From Elymus sibiricus (taxonomy: Eukaryota; Streptophyta; Magnoliopsida; Poales; Poaceae), in the NCBI GenBank assembly GCA_039707655.1, contig CM077676.1, forward strand, positions 241,818,866-241,882,865: a DNA stretch of 64,000 bases, read 5' to 3'. The notes under the pieces were generated by a model. It searched no databases and had not been told where the DNA came from. It worked only from the letters and a program-made list of their open reading frames with translations. Made by a program: the position numbers and the translations under genes. Each line of letters opens with the position of its first letter. The stretch's first letter is position 1. Shown here in pieces: positions 55,981 to 64,000 of this stretch.

Positions 55981-57400
55981 ATGACCAAGAGTCACCGCGG
56001 CAAGCTCTACATCGACGATTCAGGCTGGGGCCCCGAGGCCGACTCAGTCGAGTACGGGTACCGGGTCCCCTTTGGCGAAATCCACGTCTTCATCGGCAAA
56101 GCCGGCGGATCTGAACCCGAGCCGGACATCTGCACCGACATCGTCGAGCCGGCTCGGCGCGAGCAACCCGCCCAGGCTCAAGCCGGCCGGAAGCACGTCT
56201 TCATCGGTTTCACCCAGGGGTTGGACCTTACAGATAACTCGGCGTCCGGAGGCGAAACCCTCGTCTACTCTGATGGCGAGTCCTCGATGGGCGAGACCGA
56301 GTCGATCCTCCCGCTTTACAATGGCGGGCTTGGGGGCTATTCCGACGATCCGGCGGCTTAGGACTCCTTCGACACGCCCCCCCGGGCTGCAGTTTATATG
56401 GCCGGCTCAGCCCCGGCCCTTAACTCCACGGTGGCTGGCACAGCGACGGGAACCGACACCTCAGGGGCCGGCTCAGCCGTACCGCCGGCTCAGGCCTTGA
56501 CAGAGTTGGCAACCGCCCTGGCGACGCTCCTTGCGACACCGGTGACCGCAGAAAACCAGGCGGAACGCAACACGGAGGTAACTAGACTCCGCGAGCAGAT
56601 GGCTAAGGTACAGGCAGATATCAACGCTGAAAACACTCGCATGGCGGAGTTGCAGTCTCAAGTCCAGTCCGAGGTAGAGTGCCTGAAAGCCGAAGCCTGG
56701 CGCATGGGGCTTCGTCAGAATGCCTCAGAGGCGGTTCATCAGAGGCGCCATATGAGCCGTCTACCGCCCAATTATGAGCCCATGCGTCTGTTTAATACGT
56801 CGCAGGATGCGCCTGTTCGGGGGGTTGGGGCAGACACCCCGGAAGCACCGCTTGTGCCCCCGAACGGAGGCAGGCAGCCGTCGCCGGGTCAACCACATCA
56901 ACCGGCTCAGCAGCGCCCGCAAGAGCCAGCCCAGCGACTCCCGCCGGTTCAGACGCCTCCGCATCGTTTCCTCACGCCGGCGGGTCACTTTACCAACCCT
57001 TTGGACAACTTGGTGGAAGCAGCGACCAACCTGGCCACGCTCCCAATCACGGGAAACTCACCGGTTGAGATTGAAGCCCGGAATTCCATTGAGATGTTGA
57101 AAACTGCAGTTGCTCAGCAAGCGAACTACTCCTACAGTCGGCAGCGAATCCACTCTACCCCGCTTCAGAGCCGTAGCAGGAGCCGCCATGATGAGTCGCC
57201 GGCAGTCTCTAGCAGTGCTCGTCGACATCGTGAGCAGCCTCATGACCCGCCGCGCCGTGAGCCCCTTAACGCTCAGGAGATAGTTGACACGGCTCGGGCT
57301 CAACGAGCAGCGGAGGCGGCGAATGCGGCGGCTCAAGCGCCGCTCATCACAACCCAATTGACTTCCAGTAGCAAGACCATCGGGATACCGTGTTTGGTGC
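55981..57400 (+). pseudogene. Tat-lineage gag, N-terminal part
   Basis: The first ATG after the PBS is at 55981 (MTKSHRGKLYIDDSG). The frame carries a low-complexity P/Q/A-rich region and a coiled-coil-like segment (TRLREQMAKVQADINAENTR). A TAG at 56359-56361 interrupts it, and near 57390-57410 the frame shifts by one into the pol frame. Codons are GC-rich compared with the surrounding Athila-like and Sabrina-like sequence. Confidence 0.7.
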
Positions 57401-60400
57401 CAGCTTTACGCAACGAGCGCATGCCAAGGACTTCAAAGGCCCTCGTAAGGTTCCAAATTACATGGCTGACCTTGAGCCGGCGGCTTGGATTGAGAGCTAC
57501 GAAATAGCCATGGACATGCTGGATGTCAGCGACGCTGTCTGCGCCAAGTACCTGACGATGATGTTGGAAGGGCCGGCTCGTACATGGTTGAAAAACTTGC
57601 CCCCTAACTCTATTAACACCTGGGCGGAGTTGAAGGACCGTTTCATCAAGAACTTCCAGGGAACCTGCAAGCGCCCGATGACGATCGTCGATCTTCAGCA
57701 CTGCATCCAACGTGAGGGTGAGTTGGCCCATCACCGGACGCGCCGGGTTGCAGAAAATATTCACGCCTCTAACAGCATCACAGCGGCTCAGGCAGTTCTG
57801 ATCTTGGAGAAAAATTGCCACTTTGAGCCGCTCGTGCAGAAACTGGGCCGGCTCAAGCGGAAGGTTCAGGATATGGGCGAGCTCATGGATGTCCTCACCA
57901 GGTATGCCGAGTCAGACACCACAAAGGATCCCAGCCCAGACGATGACCAGACTGGCAAGGGAAAGAAAAACAATGGTGGCAAGGGTAACCAGCAGAACAA
58001 TTCAGGGAACAATGGAAATCATGGCAATGGAGGGAAGCGTAAGAATCAGGAAGGAGGATCAGATTTGGTCGCCAATACCAACACTGGTTACAAATACCCA
58101 AAGGGGAATAATTCGGGAAGATCCTATAGTGGCAACAAGCCCCGTAATTTTGAGGAAGCCCTCAAAGGCCCATGCCCAAAGCACAGCCTCCCTAATAAGC
58201 CGTCAACCCACTCTTGGGAGAACTGTCACATAATGCAGGCTTTCGGCGAGCAGTTCTTTCAGAACCGTCAGGGCGGCGGCGGAGGCAACCCGGGGCAGCC
58301 TGGTGCCGGCTCGTCCGGCGGTTTTCATAACCCGGGGTTTCATGGCCCGGGCAGCTCAGGTGCAGGTTACCAGGGTTCTGGCAACAATGCTGGCAATCAG
58401 CATTCGGGGCAAGGAAGTCAACAGCAGGGCAATCATCAGCATGGCAATCAATCTGGTTTTCAGAGTAATCCCAAGCAGCTGAATAGTGGGCAGTACCATG
58501 TGTTCATGACTCATACTGACAAACGAGATCGCAAACTCCGGAAACGAGCCGTCAGTGTTGTTGAGCCGGTGGTCCCGGAATATCTACGTTGGTCGGAACA
58601 ACCCATTACATGGAGCAGAGAGGACCATCATCCCCGGGTTGATAGTCCGGGTTGCTTGGCTTTGGTGGTGGCGCCTCAAGTGGGCAGCTATTCACTCACG
58701 AAAGTGCTCATGGACGGAGGAAGCAGCATAAACATCTTGTACTACGACACTTTCCGACGGATGAACCTGTCTGAAAAACAGCTCCAGTCGTCTTCCACCG
58801 TGTTTCACGGGATTGTTCCTGGAAAGTCTGCATATCCTATCGGACGGATCAAGCTGGACGTCGCGTTTGGCACTGATGATAACTACAGGTGCGAGTCTTT
58901 GACCTTTGAGGTGGTCAAAATCAAGAGCCCGTATCACACCCTGTTTGGGCGGCCGGCTTACGCTCGCTTTATGGCTCGACCTTGCTATGTCTACCTCAAA
59001 CTCAAGATGCTTGGTCCGAACGGCACTATCACAGTTAACGGAGATCGAAAGATCGCCCTTGAGTGCGAGGAAGGGGATGCAGCCTATGCCGAGATGGCTT
59101 GCGCGGCGGAAGAGTTGAAATTCTACACTGCGAATGTTGACCTGGCCGATATGACGCCCTTGAAGAAACCCACCGCGGAGTCTGACTCGCCACTCAAGTT
59201 TAAGTCGGCCGAGGATACCAAGCAGGTTGAGTTTGTCCCGGGTGACCCGTCCAAGATGTTCACTATTGGGACTGGTATGGATCCCAAATAGGAAAGCGCG
59301 CTCATCGAGTTCATCCGTGAGAATCGGGACATCTTCGCGTGGAAACCTTCTGACATGCCAGGTGTACCGAGAGAACTCGCTGAGCACCACCTTAATGTGG
59401 ATCCGAAAATGAAGCCCGTTCGACAATTCCTCCGTCGTTTTAACGAGGAGAGACGCAAGGTTATTGGGGAAGAAGTAGCCCGGCTCCTAGCTGCCGGGTT
59501 CATCATTGAAGTTTTTCACCCTCAGTGGTTGGCTAATCCAGTGCTTGTTCTAAAGAAAAACGACACTTGGCGCATGTGTGTTGACTACACAGATCTCAAC
59601 AAGGCTTGTCACAAAGACCCGTTCGCCCTCCCTCGCATTGATCAGATCATCGATGCCACAGCGGGTTGTGAGAGTTTGTGTTTTCTGGATGCTTACTCCA
59701 GCTATCATTAGATAAAAATGGCCGTCGAGGATCAGGAGAAGACGGCTTTCATCACATCGTTTGGGGCCTTTTGCTATGTCTCTATGCCTTTCGGGCTCAT
59801 AAGTGCAGGGGCGACTTATCAGCGCTGTGTCCAGAATTGTTTCCACAAGAAGATTGGGCGCAACGTTCATGCTTATGTGGATGATATCGTGGTCAAGTCA
59901 TTGAAGAAGGAGACCTTGCTGGATGATCTCAAGGAAACTTTTGCTAGTCTTCGGACTTACCAGATGAAGCTTAACCTGGATATGTGTGTTTTTGGTGTTC
60001 CTGCAGGCAAGTTGCTGGGTTTCCTAGTATCGGAACGAGGCATTGAAGCCAACCCGGACAAGATCAAGGCAGTAACCTCACTTGCGAAGCCAGAAAATAT
60101 AAATGACGTTCAACGGATGGCGGGTCGGATCGCTGCTTTGAGCCGGTTCATAAGCCGCCTTGGCGAAAACGCGATTCCCCTTTATCAGATGTTGAATAAG
60201 ACTGATACCTTTGTCTGGAGTGATGCAACTGATGCAGCTTTCGAAGCCCTCAAAAAGCAGCTGGCTGAGCCGCCTGTCCTCGTTGCTCCTATTGCTAAAG
60301 AGCCTATGCTCCTGTACATTGTTGCTAATAACAAAGCGGTAAGTGTTGCAGTTGTTGTCGAGAGGAAAGAGGCAGGGAAAGAATATCTAGTCCAGAGGCC

Positions 60401-61277
60401 AGTCTATTATATCAGCGAAGTTTTATCCAAGTCCAAGCAGAGGTACCCACATTGGCAGAAACCGGTGTTTGGTGTCTTTATGGCTAGTCGCAAGCTCGGA
60501 CATTATTTCCTGGAGCACCCCATTACTGTGGTCAGTTCAGCACCCTTGGGAGATATCATCCAGAACGGGGAAGCGACAGGCCGGGTTGCCAAGTGGGCGA
60601 TTGAGCTTGGCCCACTTCATCTTAAATACGTGCCTCGCACAGCCATTAAATCCCAGGCACTCGTGGATTTCATCAATGACTGGACTGAACTCCAAGCTCC
60701 AGAAGAGAAGCCTGATAGTACATATTGGACTATACATTTTGATGGTTCCAGACAGCTCGAAGGCTCGGGGGCTGGAGTCATCATATCTTCCCCTCGAGGT
60801 GATAAATTTTGTTATGTCCTGAGGATTCTGTTTACTTGTACTAACAATGGAGCTGAATATGAGGCTCTCCTCCACGGTCTTCGGATTGCTAAAGAGATGA
60901 ATCTCAGCCGGGTCAGGTGCTTGGGCGACTCAGATTTGGTTGCTCAACAAGTTTCAGGAACGTGGGATTCCAAGGACCCACTTATGGTGGCTTATCGGCA
61001 GGCAGTAACCAATGTGGCAGGACACTTCAAAGGGTATCAAGTTGATCACATTGATCGACGGCTCAACGAGGCGGCTGATGCATTGTCGCGACTCGGCTCT
61101 CAGCGTAAGCCGGTCCCTCCCAATGTTTTCCTTGATGTGCTCCATCATCCTTCTGTCAAATTGCCTTCCGAGGAAGATCTCACTATCCCTGACCCGGAGG
61201 CATTGTTGGTGGCGGCTCTTCACGCTATTCTGGACTGGACAATTCCTTATCTGGATTATTTGACTCGAGGCGAGCTT
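57390..61277 (+). pseudogene. Tat-lineage gag core and pol: PR, RT, RNase H, second RNase H
   Basis: One frame throughout. Gag core: WIESYEIAMDML, ARTWLKNLPPNSINTWAELK. Protease: VLMDGGSSINILYY (about 58708), the DGGSS form usual in this lineage. RT: WRMCVDYTDLNKACHKDPF (about 59568) and catalytic YVDD (about 59875). RNase H follows (about 60180-60690), then a second RNase H with IHFDGS (about 60735), NNGAEYEALLHGL and LGDSDLVAQQVSG. Stops: TAG at 59289-59291 (DPK*ESA) and TAG at 59709-59711 in YHQI-type sequence; both look like glutamine codons lost by C-to-T change. It ends before integrase, then runs in frame into Athila-like sequence up to 61610. Confidence 0.88.
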
Positions 61278-61591
61278 CCTGGTCTCAACTACAATCACCT
61301 TTGCCCCATTATCGGTAACACCCTTGTGAATATTTGTGTTCTCACTAGCTCCGGAATGCTAGTAGTTCGTAATGGCCGTCATTGCATCAGAATTCCTGGA
61401 GTGGCATACTTGTTGCCCACTCTTATGCCTAACTGTTTTTCCATAGAACATGGACAATTGCACTATGTTGCGCAGGAAGGAGATGCAACTTTTGACCAAG
61501 AAGGCCCAGAACCAGAACAAGTAGATGAAGAAGATCTCGCCGCCAACGAAGAAGAGGAGCAGCCCCAAGAGCAGCCACAACAAGGAGGCTA
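61278..61591 (+). pseudogene. Athila-like 3' ORF, second part
   Basis: Continues in frame from 55348 once the Tat segment is removed (…NSPG then LNYNHLCPIIGNTLVN). It contains LTSSGMLVVRNGRHCIRIPG, LPTLMPNCFSIEHGQLHYVA and an acidic Q/E-rich tail (EEEEQPQEQPQQGGY). It is cut at 61592 by the third Sabrina-like element. Confidence 0.75.
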
Positions 61592-63111
61592 TGATGACCC
61601 ACAAGTATAGGGGATCAATCGTAGTCCTTTCGATAAGTAAGAGTGTCGAACCCAACGAGGAGCAGAAGGAAATGACAAGCGGTTTTTAGCAAGGTATTTT
61701 CTGCAAGCACTGAAATTATCGGTAACGAGTAATTTGATAGCAAGATAATTTGTAACAAGTGACAAGTAGCAATAGTAACAAAGAGTGCAGCAAGTTGGCC
61801 CAATCCTTTTTGTAGCAAAGGATAAGCCGGAACGATCTCTAATAGCAAGTAAAGCATTCTCGAGGACACATGGGAATTTCATCTAGTCACTTTCATCATG
61901 TTTGTTTGATTCGCGTTCGCTACTTTGATAATTTGATATGTGGGTGGACCGGTGCTTGGGTGCTGTTCTTACTTGAACAAGCCTCCCACTTATGACTACC
62001 CCCTCTCGCAAGCATCCGCAACTACGAAAGAAGAATTAAGATAACTCTAACCATAGCATTAAACATATGGATCCAAATCAGCCCCTTACGGAATAGCGCA
62101 TAAACTAGGGTTTAAGCTTCTGTCACTCTAGCAACCCATCATCTAATTACTACTCCACAATGCATTCCCTTAGGCCCAAAGATGGTGAAGTGTGATGTAG
62201 TTGACGTTCACACGACACCACCAAGGGAATCAACAACATACATATCATCGAAATATCGAACGAATACCAAATTCACATGATTACTTATGACAAGACTTCT
62301 CCCATGTCCTCAAGAACAAAAGTAACTACTCACAAATCATAATCATGTCCAAGATCAGAGGGGTATTGAACAGCATAATAGATCTGAACATATAATCTTC
62401 CACCAAATAAACCAACTAGCATCAACTACAACGTGTAATCAACACTACTAGCAACCCACAGGTACCAATCTGAGGTTTTGAGACAAAGATTGAATACAAG
62501 AGATGAACTAGGGTTTGAGATGAGATGGTGCTGGTGAAGATGTTGATGAAGATTAGTCCTCCCATGATGAGAGGATCGCTGGTGATGTCGATGGCGACGA
62601 TTTCCCCCTCCCGGAGGGAAGTTTCCCCGGCAGAATCTCTCCGCCGGAGAGCAAAAGTGCTCATGCCCAAGTTCCGCCTCGAGACAGTGGCGCACCGTGC
62701 CGAAAATCTTCTCTATATTTTTTCTTGGGCAAATGCACTTATATACCATAAAATGGGGGCCAGAGGCTGGCCAGGGGCCCCACGAGGTACCAGGGCGCGC
62801 CTGGGGGGGTGGCGCGCCCTGGTGCCTCGTGGGCTCCTGGGTGGCCCCCTCTGGTACTTCTTGATTCCAATATTTTTTATTTATTCCAAAATAATTCTCC
62901 GTGAAATTTCAGCTCATTTGGAGATGTGCAGAATAGGTATCTCTGACATAGCTTTTTCAGGTCCAGAATTCCAGCTACCGGCATTCTCCCTCCTTGTGTA
63001 GATCTTGCATATTAAGAGAGAAAAGGCATTAGAATTGCTCCACAAAGTGTTATATTGATAAAAAACACTATAAATAATAGTAACAAAACATGATGCAAAA
63101 TGGACGTATCA
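61592..63111 (-). repeat. 3' LTR of Sabrina-like element 3
   Basis: 1520 bases. Contains a 23-bp inverted repeat (62779-62801 / 62811-62833) with one mismatch and a 9-base loop, 278-333 bases from the LTR's 5' end. Confidence 0.8.
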
Positions 63112-64000
63112 ACTCCCCCAAGCTTAGACCTCGCTTGTCCTCAAGCGAAAGCCGATATCTATAATCATGTCCACATGTTTAGAGAGAGAGGTGTCGATAA
63201 AAACAAAATACGGATATAGTAGCATCATGATCATTATTATAACAGCAATATTTATTATCATAAACTTCTCATGAGCAAGTAACAATTCATCACAACAATG
63301 AAGTATAAGGCATAAACTTTCTTGAAAACTAACAAACTATGTTCTCAGTCAACAATGCAATTGCAATTCATCATATTTTCAGGAAGGGCCTCATGTAGGA
63401 GTTTTTTAGCAAGTCCACATACTCAACCATCATTTAGTCTTCTATGATTGCTAACACTCACGACATATATATGGAGCAAAAAGTTTCAGCCAGACACATA
63501 GAAAGATAGGGGCTTGTGAGTTTGCCTCCCAACTTATTCACCTCAAGGGTGATGTCAACAATAATAACTCATGATCACTCATATCCAACTGGATATATAT
63601 GCTTAGATCTTTCCCCACCACATGATGCTTACAAAATAAAAAAATAAAAAGGAAGTAGAGGAGAACACTATTGACTCTTGCATAAAAAGTAAATACATAA
63701 AAATAAAGGATAGGCCCTTCGCAGAGGGAAGCAGAAGTTGTCATGCGCTTTTTGTTGTTGGGTGCAAGAGCTCTTAATGCAAAGGAACGTCACTTTATAT
63801 TGCCCCTTGTGATAGCAACCTTTATTATGCAGTCTGTCGCTTTTATTTCTTTACCATCACAAGTTCGTACAAAGCTTATTTCCCTTATAATAAAAGTTCA
63901 GACATATTTAGAGGCAACTTTTATTGCTTTTTGCACCGATGACAACTTACTTGAAGGATCTTATTCAATCCATAGGTAGATATAGTGGACTCTCATGACA
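61592..64000 (-). mobile_element. Sabrina-like LTR retrotransposon (element 3), partial, runs off the window
   Basis: The left (3') LTR at 61592-63111 (minus strand TGATACGTCCATTTTGC ... GTCATCA) is followed by a purine tract (minus strand TAAGCTTGGGGGAG) and interior homologous to the interiors of elements 1 and 2, including GGCCCTTCGCAGAGGGAA at 63712-63729. It is inserted after GGCTA (61587-61591). No coding sequence is visible in the part present. Confidence 0.8.

Larger units (their letters stand above)
55349..61277 (+). mobile_element. Tat-lineage Ty3/Gypsy element, truncated inside pol (nested in Athila-like 3' ORF)
   Basis: A 544-base 5' LTR (55349-55892, TGTCGGGGATA ... CACGACA), PBS TGGCGCCCACCGTGGGG (from 55895), gag, protease, reverse transcriptase, RNase H and a second archaeal-type RNase H, the last being diagnostic of the Tat lineage (Fatima-like in wheat, name tentative). 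Integrase and the 3' LTR are absent: Tat sequence stops at 61277 in YLTRGEL. CCTGG is found on both sides (55344-55348 and 61278-61282). Confidence 0.85.
37972..64000 (+). mobile_element. Athila-like LTR retrotransposon without visible pol (host of nested insertions; continues past the window)
   Basis: 5' LTR 37972-39333, PBS 39344-39363, gag from 39503, retropepsin at 53123-53557, a tandem-repeat region, and the non-enzymatic 3' ORF at 54670-55348 continuing at 61278-61591. Removing the nested elements rejoins gag at AGCTG and the 3' ORF at CCTGG in frame. No reverse transcriptase, RNase H or integrase of its own lies between protease and 3' ORF, so it was probably non-autonomous. The 3' LTR is outside the window. 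Confidence 0.75.

Overview
This window is plant nuclear DNA, almost certainly from a Triticeae grass (wheat, goatgrass, barley group). The reasons are a host gene with plant introns, an Au-type SINE, very dense nested LTR retrotransposons of types I associate with Triticeae, and CACTA, hAT and TA-microsatellite-associated MITEs. No rRNA gene, functional tRNA gene, CRISPR array or bacterial feature was seen. Family names for repeats are from memory of sequence style and are weaker than the structural calls (LTR pairs, target-site duplications or TSDs, primer-binding sites or PBSs), which are read directly.

Layout. 1-553: right end of a CACTA transposon. 558-7086: a complete minus-strand, non-autonomous Sabrina-like LTR element (TSD GTGCC). 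7092-10302: the 3' parts of three successive plus-strand LTRs. 10303-11232: GC-rich flank and likely promoter. 11233-30291: the single host gene, an eight-exon plastid CBS-domain protein (CBSX1/CBSX2 type), encoding 230 residues over 19 kb. Its intron 1 holds a LINE and an Au SINE. Its 11.8-kb intron 5 holds an LTR element remnant, a frameshifted chromovirus, a hAT MITE and LINE and Gypsy fragments. 31098-32425: decayed Gypsy pol. 33529-36516: three Micron-like MITEs embedded between (TA)n arrays. 36669-37971: an LTR and a TRIM-like element. 37972-64000: an Athila-like element without visible pol, into which everything else is nested. A Sabrina-like element (40052-52239, TSD AGCTG) splits gag and itself contains a very young non-autonomous LTR element (40925-45442, TSD CCCAT, LTRs almost identical). 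A Tat-lineage element (55349-61277) splits the 3' ORF, and a third Sabrina-like element begins at 61592 and runs off the window.

How it fits together. Only the CBSX gene looks like a working host gene: every exon is open and in phase, with usable splice sites, despite about 17 kb of intron. The other coding sequence belongs to transposable elements, mostly broken by C-to-T stop codons, frameshifts and nested insertions. Exceptions are the intact 722-codon ORF of the young element (possible protein with a degenerate retropepsin fold), the 326-codon ORF of the second Sabrina-like element, and the open but 5'-truncated LINE reading frame. The best candidates for something undescribed are that young element, the (TA)n-bounded MITE cluster, the palindrome arrays upstream of TATA boxes in two different LTRs, and the compensated GC hairpin in Sabrina-like LTRs.
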